DNA from: Oceanobacillus arenosus | GTDB lineage: Bacteria > Bacillota > Bacilli > Bacillales > Amphibacillaceae | DNA: 64,000 nt | NCBI RefSeq assembly: GCF_003369575.1 | Contig: NZ_PIOC01000003.1 | Location: 124,001 to 188,000, forward strand | Direction of reading: 5' to 3' | In this document: piece after piece, positions 52,719 to 62,199 of the stretch | Layout: the number at the start of each line of letters is the position of its first letter | Position numbering within the stretch: position 1 is the stretch's first letter | Position numbers and translations under genes: made by a program | Notes under the pieces: generated by a model | What the model saw: only the letters and a program-made list of their open reading frames with translations | Told to the model about the DNA's origin: nothing | Database searches by the model: none

Positions 52719-53570
52719 ATGCGTACAAGATTTTTATCAAAACTAACAAATGGGGAAGTAGAAGAGTATCTAGATAGAAATGATCTTATCTTTGTTCCAG
52801 TCGGCGTAACAGAAACGCATGGCGCATTGCCACTAGATTCAGAAACGGTTCTGGCAGAAGCGTTTGCACTAAAAATGGCGGAGGCTGCGGATGGATTAGT
52901 TCTTCACAATCTCCCATATTTCTTTGCAGGGGCAACTCCTACTGGGCGTGGGACAGTACAAATGACAACAAGAGACGGTGCAGCATACTTAGATCGAATT
53001 GCACAGTCATTACTTAATCAAGGATTCAGACGACAAGTTTATGTTACTTTACATGGACCTGCATATTTAACAATTAGTCCAATGATTCGCGACTTTTTCG
53101 ACCGTACCAAAGCACCTATTCTTTATATGGACTTAATGGTGACGATTGGTACCTTGAAAGATTTATCGTTTAACTTCTTTGAGAAGTTCAATGATATGGC
53201 AATAGGCTCGTATGATATTTTAGGTAGATTGGAAGATGTTCCACTTAACGTACCTGAGTCCAATTCTGTTAGCTATGATGTGGAAAAAGTAATGAAGGCA
53301 AATGCGGACAATCCAGCATCGCTCCTTGGAAAATATGCGTTGCAATCAGGTGCGGTTGGCTATTATTTTGACCATGCTTCCGACCACTTATATACGCCAC
53401 AACTGAAAACAGCAGATGAACGTAATTACTATGCCAAATCTGGTGTCGCTGCAATCAATGAAATTATCAAGGGGTTAGATGTGGCTACGGTTGTTAAACA
53501 ATTGAGCGATTTGGATGAATATACGCAAAATGTTAGTATGAAGCGATATGGGGAATGGCTTCCGAAATAA
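52719..53570 (+). CDS. Creatininase-family amidohydrolase/hydrolase
   Basis: A 283-residue metal-dependent hydrolase. The N-terminal block FVPVGVTETHGALPLDSETV matches the creatininase motif (PxGxxExHGxHLPxxTD), with Glu and His as metal ligands. The second block is LLNQGFRRQVYVTLHGPAYL, where the usual N-G-H is T-L-H-G. AVGYYFDHASDHL supplies a C-terminal His. Within sugar loci, family members act on lactams or on keto-inositol derivatives such as 3-dehydro-scyllo-inosose; that role would suit the GPH symporter here but is inference. A terminator follows six bases after the stop codon. Confidence 0.85.
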   Translation: MRTRFLSKLTNGEVEEYLDRNDLIFVPVGVTETHGALPLDSETVLAEAFALKMAEAADGLVLHNLPYFFAGATPTGRGTVQMTTRDGAAYLDRIAQSLLNQGFRRQVYVTLHGPAYLTISPMIRDFFDRTKAPILYMDLMVTIGTLKDLSFNFFEKFNDMAIGSYDILGRLEDVPLNVPESNSVSYDVEKVMKANADNPASLLGKYALQSGAVGYYFDHASDHLYTPQLKTADERNYYAKSGVAAINEIIKGLDVATVVKQLSDLDEYTQNVSMKRYGEWLPK

Positions 53571-53575
53571 TGCTT

Positions 53576-53606
53576 AAGGGACGGTGAATAATACCGTTCC
53601 TTTTTA
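53576..53606 (+). terminator. Terminator of locus 2
   Basis: AAGGGACGGT pairs with ACCGTTCCTT, followed by TTTATT. Confidence 0.85.
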
Positions 53607-53658
53607 TTAGCTACTTCTATCATAGACAGTGAGTGTAGTGAGGGTCTGACCCCAGTTC

Positions 53659-53875
53659 TTCAAAAGAAAAAGCAATTAAATTTGCAGAAGAACCCCTAGA
53701 TAATGACAATCTTGTGTTCAGTATCGTTGGTGAGATTCATAAAGATTCTGATGGTCAAGTTTTTTATTCATCGAAAGCACAAAGTCAATATTTAATTGAT
53801 AACGGCGGAAGTGGTACAGTCGGATTTTATTATGTATATCAAAATGGAGACGTTGTCGAGTCAGAACCGAGATAG
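53659..53875 (+). pseudogene. C-terminal fragment of an unrecognised protein
   Basis: An open frame without start reads KEKAIKFAEEPLDNDNLVFS then IVGEIHKDSDGQVFYSSKAQ and ends YYVYQNGDVVESEPR. The composition is protein-like and beta-rich, as in the ligand-binding part of small Bacillus lipoproteins. The family is unknown to me. It begins directly after a GGGTCTGACCCCA repeat (53642-53654), which suggests that the repeat marks the break. Confidence 0.45.
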
Positions 53876-53910
53876 ACATAATGTAATAGCACCCCTATAA
53901 TCAGTATATC

Positions 53911-53957
53911 AAAGCGTAGTACTTAACGTTCATAAAGTTAAGTACTACGCTTTTTTA
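53911..53957. terminator. Perfect 17-bp terminator hairpin
   Basis: AAAGCGTAGTACTTAAC and GTTAAGTACTACGCTTT pair fully. Ts follow on the forward strand. It lies between convergent units and may also end sugar locus 3. Confidence 0.85.
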
Positions 53958-54008
53958 GATTTTTTTAATTACAACATATATTTAGTGATATGTGCACACG
54001 AAGAAGCA

Positions 54009-54995
54009 TTATGAGTTTTCTTTAGCGTGATCTTTTAATCTAATTACTTTTTCTTTCTTCTGAGATTCATTGGTCAAAAGCGTAACTCTCAGAGTTTCAA
54101 GACCATTTTCATAGTCTGATAGAATAAGGTCTTTATTATTCGTACGAACCGCTTCAATAAAAGCATTATCTTGTCCTTTATAAAAATCTACTTTTGAACG
54201 ATAAGTTATGATACCGTCTTCCTCTACAATGGTCAAGTCGGCTCCATCAAAGGACAGGCGGAATTTATCACCAAGCAGTTCTACCCCCATACGATGATCT
54301 GTTTGAATAAAAGAAGCATCAAGATGGCCTACTGCTCCAGATTCCATTAAAAAGTTTACTGATGTCACATCCGGGATATCAATATTTGGAATTCCTTTAG
54401 ACACAAGCAGATTCATATTTGCATGCACTTTTGCAATGTCTCCTGCCAGGAATCGGATGAAATCAACGATATGTGTCGCTTGCTCGACCAGCTGCCCTCC
54501 TGATTTTTTCTTCTCTCTATACCACGGAGTACTTACAAAGGATGTGAGATAATGCCCCCGGATCATAGCAATTCTTTTATCCTTTAGATATTCTTTTGCT
54601 ATCTTAACGGTATCTATATACCTCAGACAATAGCCTGTTGCACAAAGCACACCTGCGTCTCTTATGACCTTTAGCTTCCTTTCAACAGTGGCCATCTCAA
54701 GCCCAATCGGCTTCTCCACCATTAAATGGATGCCAAGCTGGGCTGCTTTTTCTTCTATATCACCATGTGCGAAAGGAGGGACACAAATAAAAAGCGCATG
54801 CAGCTTCTCTTCCTTAAGCATAAGATCTGCATCTGTATAATGAGCAGCACCGTATGTTTCACCTGCACGAATTGCACTGTCTTCAATAATATCGCAAACT
54901 GCTGCAATGGTCGCATTTTCATTAGCTGCTATATTTTTCATGTGGATAGAAGCTACTCCACCAACACCTACAAAACCAACTTTTACCTTTTGCAT
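54009..54995 (-). CDS. Gfo/Idh/MocA family oxidoreductase (locus 3, third)
   Basis: A 328-residue Rossmann-fold dehydrogenase starting MQKVKVGFVGVGGVASIHMK. The ATG overlaps the stop codon of the TIM-barrel gene (TGATG), so the two are translationally coupled. Catalytic EKPIGLEMA is at about 96. The C-terminal domain has GGQLVEQATHIVDFIRFL with the active-site His. It is the last gene of the nine-gene leftward sugar locus. As one of three different Gfo/Idh enzymes here, it may catalyse the reductive or second oxidative step of the pathway. Confidence 0.88.
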   Translation of the reverse strand: MQKVKVGFVGVGGVASIHMKNIAANENATIAAVCDIIEDSAIRAGETYGAAHYTDADLMLKEEKLHALFICVPPFAHGDIEEKAAQLGIHLMVEKPIGLEMATVERKLKVIRDAGVLCATGYCLRYIDTVKIAKEYLKDKRIAMIRGHYLTSFVSTPWYREKKKSGGQLVEQATHIVDFIRFLAGDIAKVHANMNLLVSKGIPNIDIPDVTSVNFLMESGAVGHLDASFIQTDHRMGVELLGDKFRLSFDGADLTIVEEDGIITYRSKVDFYKGQDNAFIEAVRTNNKDLILSDYENGLETLRVTLLTNESQKKEKVIRLKDHAKENS

Positions 54996-55852
54996 CACTT
55001 TGTGACCCCATCTTTGCTCAAATATTCTTTACCATACTTTATTACTCTTTCCATATGATTTGCCGTATCAAAGGCCAGTGAACCAGGATCAATAAGATGT
55101 GGGCTCAGTTCAGCTGTAATCGTATCGTCATATCCTATTTCTACCAGCGCTTTGTATACTTTCTTCCAATTAACATCACCCGCCAATAAAGGTACAAAAC
55201 CAGTAATGTTACCGACAGCAGCGCTGAAGTCTTTTACATGCACCTTCTTAATCCGTTTGCCTAATATCCAAATCCATTGTTCCGGGTAGCCAAACTGCAG
55301 TACATTTCCAACATCGAAATATGCACCCACATAATCGGAATTCAGCTCATCGATATACCGTGCCATTTCAAGAGGGGATAATAAAAATTTGTTCCAGACA
55401 TTTTCTATGCCGATATGCACACGATTCTCTTCCGCGAAAGGTATAATTTTCTTTAATACTTCCTGGCTGCGGTTATAACAGTCGACATATGTAGTATTTT
55501 CATCCACTACACCAGGGACAACAAGGATTGTATCCACATTCATTACTGCTGCCAATTCAATTTGTTTCTCCACTATTTTTCTCCCTTGCTCCCGTACATT
55601 CTCACTTGAATCAGAAAGAGGGGATTCCCATAATAATGAGGTGGAAAGACTTCGTAATTTCAAATGGTATGATGATGCAAGCTTGACAATCGCCTTAGCC
55701 TCTTCTGCTGTTGTATTCATCGTCAAACCAACATCACCATCAGGATTCAAATTTAGTTCAACAGCATGAAATCCTGCATCACGGCTGTATTCAAATACCT
55801 TTTCAAGCGAAGTTCCTTCTGGATAGCACCACTGATTAATTCCTTTTAACAT
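54995..55852 (-). CDS. Sugar phosphate isomerase/epimerase, AP-endonuclease-2-like TIM barrel
   Basis: A 285-residue cytosolic TIM barrel. It starts at ATG 55852 (MLKGINQWCYPEGTSLEKVF): AAGGAG is nine bases upstream, while the ATG at 55858 is too close. The metal site is built from Glu in VHIGIENVWNKF, Asp/His in VGAYFDVGNVLQ and IKKVHVKDFS, and the late Glu in ITAELSPHL. Family members are xylose-isomerase-like enzymes (inosose dehydratase IolE, hydroxypyruvate isomerase, keto-sugar lyases and hydratases). With three neighbouring dehydrogenases, a dehydration, epimerisation or hydration of a keto-sugar is likely. Confidence 0.87.
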   Translation of the reverse strand: MLKGINQWCYPEGTSLEKVFEYSRDAGFHAVELNLNPDGDVGLTMNTTAEEAKAIVKLASSYHLKLRSLSTSLLWESPLSDSSENVREQGRKIVEKQIELAAVMNVDTILVVPGVVDENTTYVDCYNRSQEVLKKIIPFAEENRVHIGIENVWNKFLLSPLEMARYIDELNSDYVGAYFDVGNVLQFGYPEQWIWILGKRIKKVHVKDFSAAVGNITGFVPLLAGDVNWKKVYKALVEIGYDDTITAELSPHLIDPGSLAFDTANHMERVIKYGKEYLSKDGVTK

Positions 55853-55936
55853 AAACATTCACTCCTTAATAAGGTACCTTTAACTTTAATTATTATACGA
55901 AATAAACCAACAAGGAGACCGAAGCCTCCTTGCCAT

Positions 55937-56908
55937 TTAATTCACTTTTACTGGTTCCTGCTTCTTAGATGACTCATATGCAGCAATAGCTACAGATAAA
56001 GCTTTTAGCCCGTCTTCACCAGTAATGGAAGGTGTTTTTCCTTCGCGTACACTGGTGATAAAATCTTCAACCAAAGCCTTATCCATGTCGTCACCCCAGA
56101 AATTCCACCGTGCACCATCTTTATTATAAACATTTACTTTTTGCTCAAATGCGTCAACAGTAAGCGTTCCACTAGTTCCAACAATCTCCAGTGTTACATC
56201 TCCCCAGGTAGGATAGTTTTCATTTCTTGACCAGCTGCAGTCCAATGTTGCAAACATATTATTATCAAATTCCATCGTCAGCAGCCCGCAGTCATCGATA
56301 TCATAATCCGAAATCAGGTTTCCGACTTCTGCATACACTTCTTTTACTTCAGCGCCAGTGTACCAGCGAATAATGTCGACTACATGGACCGTATGATCGA
56401 TTACTGCTCCTCCGCCGGATTTTGCTGGGTCAACAAACCATCCCCCAGGATTTGTACCGCGGTTTGTGCCCTTGACTGCTACAATATTCCCTAGCTGTCC
56501 GCTTTCGATTATCTGCTTCGCCTTAACAACTGGTGTGTTAAATCTGACAGGGAATGCTGTCTGCAATATCACATTCTGTTCCTTACATACATCAATGATT
56601 TTCTTGGCATCTTCAATTGTATGTGCCAATGGTTTTTCACACAAAATATGTTTGCCTTTTTTTGCTGCAGCAACTACATGCTCATAGTGTCTGCTGTTCT
56701 CAGAGCTGATGATTACTGCGTCAATCGGTTGATCCAGTAGATCTTCATAATCTTGAAAGTATTCTGTATTGAACTGGGAAGAAACCTTTTTCCCACGTTC
56801 TTCATTCTCATCCGCTATTCCAGCAATTTCTACTCCATCCAATTGAGTTAATGCATCTGCATAACTGAACGCATGGCTATGCGCAAAACTTATCATTCCG
56901 ATTTTCAT
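55937..56908 (-). CDS. Gfo/Idh/MocA family oxidoreductase (locus 3, second)
   Basis: A 323-residue dehydrogenase starting MKIGMISFAHSHAFSYADAL. The nucleotide-binding stretch is atypical: ISFAHSH replaces the glycine-rich GxGxxG, as in a recognised branch of the family. EKPLAHT follows at about 94, and GGGAVIDHTVHVVDIIRWYT in the second domain. Its ATG overlaps the preceding gene's stop codon (ATGA). The loss of canonical glycines could mean altered cofactor use or tightly bound cofactor. Confidence 0.86.
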   Translation of the reverse strand: MKIGMISFAHSHAFSYADALTQLDGVEIAGIADENEERGKKVSSQFNTEYFQDYEDLLDQPIDAVIISSENSRHYEHVVAAAKKGKHILCEKPLAHTIEDAKKIIDVCKEQNVILQTAFPVRFNTPVVKAKQIIESGQLGNIVAVKGTNRGTNPGGWFVDPAKSGGGAVIDHTVHVVDIIRWYTGAEVKEVYAEVGNLISDYDIDDCGLLTMEFDNNMFATLDCSWSRNENYPTWGDVTLEIVGTSGTLTVDAFEQKVNVYNKDGARWNFWGDDMDKALVEDFITSVREGKTPSITGEDGLKALSVAIAAYESSKKQEPVKVN

Positions 56909-57918
56909 TGGACAGCCTCCTTTTCCATCGTCCCTTGTAATACGACGGCTTTTCCTGTTTCAATCGATTCAAGTGCGGCAAGTGAGATTTCCATTGCTTT
57001 ATATGCATCTTCTGCAGATACAATCGGTTTAGTATCTGTGTTAATGCAGTTAATGAAGTGCTGCAGTTCTGTGAAATATGGATTGTTTTTCATAGGGCTT
57101 TCAGGAACAGCAACCCCTCCGCTTGATACAGATTCTTTCTTGCTTGCTACAACTGGAGCAACTTTCGCACTATCATATTCGATAATGCCTTCCTTGCCAG
57201 CTATTTCAAATCTTGTTGAGAATCCTTGATGTGCCCAAGTCCCCTCCACATGTGCAATTGCCCCGCTCTCAAAGCGCAATGTGACTAACGCATATTCAAG
57301 TTTTTCAAAAACTCTGGTTCTGCTGCTTTTTGCATAAACACGTTCTACTTCTCCGAAACACCATCTTAAGAAATCAAAATCATGGATGATCATATCTAAA
57401 ACCAGTCCACCGCTACTATTGAAATCTGAGTACCAGTCATTGGAGGCAATTGGAAAACCTCCGCCCCTAGTCGTGCGGATAACTGCCGGATTTCCTATTT
57501 TCCCTTCATCAACAACTTGCTTCGCCCTTACATATTCCGGGAAAAACCTGACCACATGACCGACGAATAATTTTACTCCTTTATCTTGGCAATAATGAAT
57601 CATATCTCTCGCATCTGAAAGCGATCGTGCTAACGGTTTCTCACAGATGACATGTCGATTTTCATCAGCTGCCTTCATGACATATTCTTTATGTACCGGT
57701 GTCGGCACACAAACAGATACCACATCGATTGACATAAGGTTTCCTACTGCTTCTTCATATGTTTGGAATGCTTTTGTCCCTAATTTTTCTGCCAAGTCCC
57801 TTGCTTTAGCCAAATTAGTATCTACAATACCCACCAATGTTACATCTTCCATTTTCACATAGGCAGCTGCATGGGTACTTCCCATTGTCCCTGCCCCGAT
57901 AACTAGCGTATTTAGCAT
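56905..57918 (-). CDS. Gfo/Idh/MocA family oxidoreductase (locus 3, first)
   Basis: A 337-residue dehydrogenase starting MLNTLVIGAGTMGSTHAAAY at ATG 57918 (AAGGAG eight bases upstream; the frame to 57924 begins at a TTG inside the RBS spacing). It has canonical GAGTMG, catalytic EKPLARS near 99, and SSGGLVLDMIIHDFDFLRWC with His. The overall pattern is close to inositol 2-dehydrogenase/myo-inositol-like enzymes. It lies 20 bases after the ROK kinase gene and overlaps the next gene. Confidence 0.88.
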   Translation of the reverse strand: MLNTLVIGAGTMGSTHAAAYVKMEDVTLVGIVDTNLAKARDLAEKLGTKAFQTYEEAVGNLMSIDVVSVCVPTPVHKEYVMKAADENRHVICEKPLARSLSDARDMIHYCQDKGVKLFVGHVVRFFPEYVRAKQVVDEGKIGNPAVIRTTRGGGFPIASNDWYSDFNSSGGLVLDMIIHDFDFLRWCFGEVERVYAKSSRTRVFEKLEYALVTLRFESGAIAHVEGTWAHQGFSTRFEIAGKEGIIEYDSAKVAPVVASKKESVSSGGVAVPESPMKNNPYFTELQHFINCINTDTKPIVSAEDAYKAMEISLAALESIETGKAVVLQGTMEKEAVQ

Positions 57919-57937
57919 GGTCAACTCTCCTTATAAT

Positions 57938-58924
57938 TTATTTATTCATTGTCAGTTGCTCTTCTCTATTCAGATAGAACAGACCTGTAGCACCGATCAC
58001 ACCTGCTTTGTTGCCAAGTACTGACTTTTTGATTTCAACCTTTTCAACCATTTTTGCTATTCCATATTTAGCAACCGTTTCTTTTATGGAAGGTAGAATA
58101 AACGCAGACATATTCATAACTCCGCCGCCAAAAACAACGGCTTCCGTGTTGAATAAATGTATCAGACTGACCACTCCCATTCCTAAATATTCTCCCGCCT
58201 CCTTCAGCAATTGAATAGAAAATACATCACCTTGTTTTGCAGCTGTGGCGACTTCTTTGTTCGTGACAACCAAACCTTTTTCAATAATAGGAAGCAAGCT
58301 GCTGGTTTCACCGTTTTTTAGAAGCTGGTTCGCTCGCATATTAATTGCACTGCCTGATGCGTATTTTTCTAAACAGCCTCTGTTTCCGCATTCACATAAT
58401 ATACCGTCATGACTGATGGTAATATGCCCGAATTCTCCAGCACTGTCATTAATTCCTGTCATTAATTGCCCATTGCTGATAATGCCTGAACCAACACCAG
58501 TACTGACAGTAATATAAATAACATTTTGTTTTCCCTTACCAGCACCCCATATCCATTCTCCAATAGCTGCTGCGTTTGCATCATTAGAGAGTTTGACCGG
58601 TAATTGAAAATTGCCTTCCAGTATGGTTCCAATCGGGAAATTTTCCAGCCCAATATTTTTCGCATAATGGATAATTTTTTGTTCGGAATCAATAATTCCA
58701 GCGCTCGCTACGCCAATACCCATAATTCTGCTTCTGTCAGCTACTGTTTCTGCTAGCAGGCTGTTTATGGCAAATATAATGTTGGCAGTTGTATCACTTT
58801 GTTTCCCAGTGGATGTCTTACACTCAAATTCACCAAGTATTTCTCCCTCTCTGGATATAAGGGCTGCAAGTATTTTTGTTCCTCCTAAATCCAGCCCAAT
58901 AGCTAAATCCTTTGATTCTTCCAT
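57938..58924 (-). CDS. ROK-family sugar kinase (glucokinase-like)
   Basis: A 328-residue sugar kinase. The phosphate-binding loop AIGLDLGGTKILAALI is at residue 8, the catalytic Asp in LSNDANAAAIGEW, and the zinc motif in ILCECGNRGCLEKYASG. There is no DNA-binding domain, which separates it from the ROK regulator at 62200. It probably phosphorylates the imported or processed sugar in the cytosol, giving a hexose 6-phosphate for glycolysis. GGGGAGAGG lies upstream of the ATG. It is the fifth gene of the locus, between the ABC permease and the dehydrogenases. Confidence 0.9.
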   Translation of the reverse strand: MEESKDLAIGLDLGGTKILAALISREGEILGEFECKTSTGKQSDTTANIIFAINSLLAETVADRSRIMGIGVASAGIIDSEQKIIHYAKNIGLENFPIGTILEGNFQLPVKLSNDANAAAIGEWIWGAGKGKQNVIYITVSTGVGSGIISNGQLMTGINDSAGEFGHITISHDGILCECGNRGCLEKYASGSAINMRANQLLKNGETSSLLPIIEKGLVVTNKEVATAAKQGDVFSIQLLKEAGEYLGMGVVSLIHLFNTEAVVFGGGVMNMSAFILPSIKETVAKYGIAKMVEKVEIKKSVLGNKAGVIGATGLFYLNREEQLTMNK

Positions 58925-58964
58925 CTAATTCCTCTCCCCTAAAACATATGCAGTTATTTTTCTT

Positions 58965-59777
58965 TTACCTTCTGACTCCCTGCAGTGCGATACCAGTAAC
59001 AAGATGTTTTTGCAGGAAGATAAACATGATAAGCATTGGAATCGTAGACATTACCGCACCAGCCATAAGCAATGGATAGTCAGTTGAGTATTGCCCCTGA
59101 AAAGCCGCTATTCCAACAGACAATACCCGCATATCCTCTGAGCTTGTCATGATAAGCGGCCATAAAAAGTCATTCCATGACGCGAGGATGGTGAAGATTC
59201 CCAGTGCAATCAACGCAGGAGTTGCATTAGGAAGGATTATCCTCCAGTAGATGCCGAAAAATGAGCAGCCATCCATTGTGGCAGCTTCATCCAGCTCTTT
59301 CGGAATGCCCATAAAGAACTGTCTCAATAGAAATACTCCGAAAGCACTGAACATTCCCGGGACGATTAACGCATAGAAAGTATCAATCCATCCAAGCTGC
59401 GTCAAAATGCCATAGTTTGGAATTAAGATAACCTGCATTGGAACCATCAAAACAGACAGAATCAAAATGAAAATCGTGTTCTTTCCCGGAAAGTTCATCC
59501 TAGCAAAAGCAAATGCCGCCAGCGAACATAAAAATAACTGAACCAGAGTCCGACCTAAAGTCAAGAATATCGTATTCGCATAATATTTTAAAAAATCTAC
59601 ACTTGCGAAGACATTAAGATAGTTTTCAAACTTGAACTCCTCTGGGAAAATCGTCGGAGGTACTTGCATGGTTTCTGAAAATGATTTCAGAGACGTTAGG
59701 ATCATCCATATGAATGGGACAATCATGATAACAGCACCGACGATCAGCAACATATGATTGGCTAGTTTTGTTTTCAT
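58965..59777 (-). CDS. ABC sugar transporter permease, MalG type
   Basis: A 270-residue permease with six helices, starting MKTKLANHMLLIVGAVIMIV. The ATPase-contacting EAA loop reads EAATMDGCSFFGIYWRIILP at about residue 165. It is the partner of the MalF-type permease 18 bases upstream. The locus encodes no ATPase, which is usual for Bacilli in which a shared MsmX-type ATPase serves several sugar importers. Confidence 0.92.
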   Translation of the reverse strand: MKTKLANHMLLIVGAVIMIVPFIWMILTSLKSFSETMQVPPTIFPEEFKFENYLNVFASVDFLKYYANTIFLTLGRTLVQLFLCSLAAFAFARMNFPGKNTIFILILSVLMVPMQVILIPNYGILTQLGWIDTFYALIVPGMFSAFGVFLLRQFFMGIPKELDEAATMDGCSFFGIYWRIILPNATPALIALGIFTILASWNDFLWPLIMTSSEDMRVLSVGIAAFQGQYSTDYPLLMAGAVMSTIPMLIMFIFLQKHLVTGIALQGVRR

Positions 59778-59795
59778 CTTTGATCACCCTCCATT

Positions 59796-60737
59796 TTAAC
59801 CATCATAATGAACCCACTTCTTTTGTAAAACAAACTGAACAATCGTGATTGCTAAGATTGCTATGAACAATAAGAATGCCTGCGCAGATGCTATCCCCAT
59901 TTGTGAATATTCAAAACCATACTCATAAACAGCATATACAACCGTTCGCAATGGTTCCAGCAGTGCAGTACTGTCGCCAATCATGATGAAAATAAGGTCA
60001 AACACCTGCAGGGAACTAATCATACCTGTGATGAAGACGAAGAATAATGTTGGTGTAATCAATGGCAATGTAATGCTGAAAAATTGTCTAACTTTTGTGG
60101 CACCATCAATTTGTGCGGCTTCATAATATGTTTTTGAAACACCTTGAAGACCAGCAAGAATCAAAATGACATTATTTCCGACAGTCATCCAGACATATAC
60201 TAGAATTACTGAAAACAGTGCAATATTTGGGTCAAACAACCAAGAAGGCTGAGGAAGATTAAAAACTCCCAATACATAATTAATTAATCCGTAATCTGTA
60301 TTGTAAAGCCACTTCCAAACCATTCCGACAGCAACAGGCATCGTTACAACTGGAAGGAAATACAAGGTTCGGTAAAAAACCATTCCTTTAATTTTTTGGT
60401 TGAGCATTATAGCTATAACTGTCGCAAAACCAGCAGATAATGGTACTGATACTGCGGTGAATATGAGTGTATTCATTATTGCACGGATAAATGACGAATC
60501 CTGAAACAATGTGATGACATTTTCCAGTCCGACGTATGTAGGTGCAGTCATCCCATCCCATCTTGTAAATGATAATAGAAAGGATGCAACTGCAGGAAAC
60601 ATATAAAATGTAGCAAGCCCTAAGAGTGTTGGTGCAATGAATAAATAGGCCCAGAGTGCTTCACGACTGAACTTTTTCTTTTTACTTTTGACTATTGTAT
60701 TACTTTTACTTTTATTTGAAACGGTTACAGTACTCAA
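59796..60737 (-). CDS. ABC sugar transporter permease, MalF type
   Basis: A 313-residue permease with six helices. It starts at TTG 60737 (MSTVTVSNKSKSNTIVKSKK), which has AAGGAG eight bases upstream; the ATG at 60755 lies on the other side of that RBS. The EAA loop is EAAQIDGATKVRQFFSITLP. It is clustered with the MalG-type permease and the binding protein. Together they form a CUT1-type importer for di-/oligosaccharides or glycosides. Confidence 0.92.
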   Translation of the reverse strand: MSTVTVSNKSKSNTIVKSKKKKFSREALWAYLFIAPTLLGLATFYMFPAVASFLLSFTRWDGMTAPTYVGLENVITLFQDSSFIRAIMNTLIFTAVSVPLSAGFATVIAIMLNQKIKGMVFYRTLYFLPVVTMPVAVGMVWKWLYNTDYGLINYVLGVFNLPQPSWLFDPNIALFSVILVYVWMTVGNNVILILAGLQGVSKTYYEAAQIDGATKVRQFFSITLPLITPTLFFVFITGMISSLQVFDLIFIMIGDSTALLEPLRTVVYAVYEYGFEYSQMGIASAQAFLLFIAILAITIVQFVLQKKWVHYDG

Positions 60738-60812
60738 GTCTACCTCTCCTTCCATAAAAGTATGGAGTGTCTTTCCCTTTACTAAAGGGAAAGAGCATTC
60801 TCAAACAATTTA

Positions 60813-62072
60813 TCAATCACTGTTCTCTTCTTCTAAAATCTTATTCATACCTTCTGCAATTCGGTCCAAAGCTTCATCAATCGAAGTGCCTTCCAGGAAT
60901 GCACTTTGGACTTCTTTCGTTTCAATATCCTGCCATTCTGTCGTACGCTCTGAGATTGGGTATGCTACACCACCATTTTCCTGTGCATTAAGGAAAACTT
61001 GTAGATCCAATGATGGAACTGAGTCCAGCCAGATTTCACCAGTGCTTTGCATTGCAGGGATAGAGAAGCCTGACTCTGCAATATCTGTATTTGCTTGTTC
61101 ACTTGTAAGACTCTTCATTAAATCCCAAGCCAAATCTTCATTTTCCACTTTGTCGTTCATTGCCCAGCCAATTCCATGTACAATAGATGCTTCCTGCTTT
61201 CCTTTCGGCAAAGGGGCAACTGCTAATTTATCTCCTAATGCTTCGTGGAGTTCCGGAGTATTAACTGAAATTGCTGGAAGCATTGCAAGCTTGTTAGACA
61301 TGAACAGCTGCTTGGATTCTGTTTCAATCTGATTCTGTGTAGAAGGGGAAATTCCCTTGTCAATCAAATTCTTTAGAAATGCAAAGGCTTCTTTAGCCTC
61401 AGGAGAATCGAAGCCTGATTTCGTTTTGTCTTCACTAATAACATAACCACCAGCCTGATGAATTAAGTTATAATACCCTTGTTGGTTTACCGTTGTATGT
61501 GCAGCATAGCCGAATACACCTTCATCCGGATTTGTCAGTTTTGCACCCTCGGTTTCAATATCTTCCCAAGTCCATGATTCATCAGGATAATCTATACCTG
61601 CATCGTCAAATAATTGCTTGTTGTAATAAAGACCGACGGAATCTGTGAAATAAGGAGCTGCATATAGTTCTTCTTCCATTGAGTAAAGATCTACTACAGC
61701 TGGAAGATAAGCATCTTTATTAAACTCCTCATCTTCTTTGATGAATGGTTCTAAGCTTTTGATCAACCCGTCTGTGGAGTATTTGTAAAAATTCGGACCG
61801 TTCATCCAAAATACGTCAGGACCACTTCCCCCGCCTAAGCTTGTCTTCAACTTAGTCCAATAGTTAGCATAAGGAGTATACGTTACTTTAACTTCAACAT
61901 CTGGATGCTTCTCTTTAAATGCTTCAATAGAAGCGTTCACTGTGCTCTTTACGTTTTCATCCCAAAGTGCAACTTCCAGCACTTGTTTATTAGAACCTGA
62001 ACTACTGCTGCTGCACGCTGCCAGAAAAATTGCCAGCATGATGATAAAAACACCTGATACTAATTTTTTCAT
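60813..62072 (-). CDS. Extracellular sugar-binding lipoprotein of ABC importer
   Basis: A 419-residue solute-binding protein. The signal peptide ends in lipobox IFLAACSSSSSG (Cys about residue 20), so the protein is lipid-anchored outside. The mature protein has the family 1 periplasmic fold: VLEVALWDENVKSTVNASIE, PDVFWMNGPNFYKYSTDGLI, YAAPYFTDSVGLYYNKQLFD. Aromatic residues in the cleft (W, Y) suit a sugar ligand. GGAGG lies seven bases before the ATG. It is the first transport gene after the ROK regulator. Confidence 0.93.
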   Translation of the reverse strand: MKKLVSGVFIIMLAIFLAACSSSSSGSNKQVLEVALWDENVKSTVNASIEAFKEKHPDVEVKVTYTPYANYWTKLKTSLGGGSGPDVFWMNGPNFYKYSTDGLIKSLEPFIKEDEEFNKDAYLPAVVDLYSMEEELYAAPYFTDSVGLYYNKQLFDDAGIDYPDESWTWEDIETEGAKLTNPDEGVFGYAAHTTVNQQGYYNLIHQAGGYVISEDKTKSGFDSPEAKEAFAFLKNLIDKGISPSTQNQIETESKQLFMSNKLAMLPAISVNTPELHEALGDKLAVAPLPKGKQEASIVHGIGWAMNDKVENEDLAWDLMKSLTSEQANTDIAESGFSIPAMQSTGEIWLDSVPSLDLQVFLNAQENGGVAYPISERTTEWQDIETKEVQSAFLEGTSIDEALDRIAEGMNKILEEENSD

Positions 62073-62199
62073 AATGACCTCCTGATAAATGTTGGATTTT
62101 ATTTCTTAGTGAATTCTGTGATGTGGTAATAACCTGATCTGGCCGGGTTGTTGCTATTCTTTTAATATCCACATCACCTCCTAATGATTTTTCATTGGA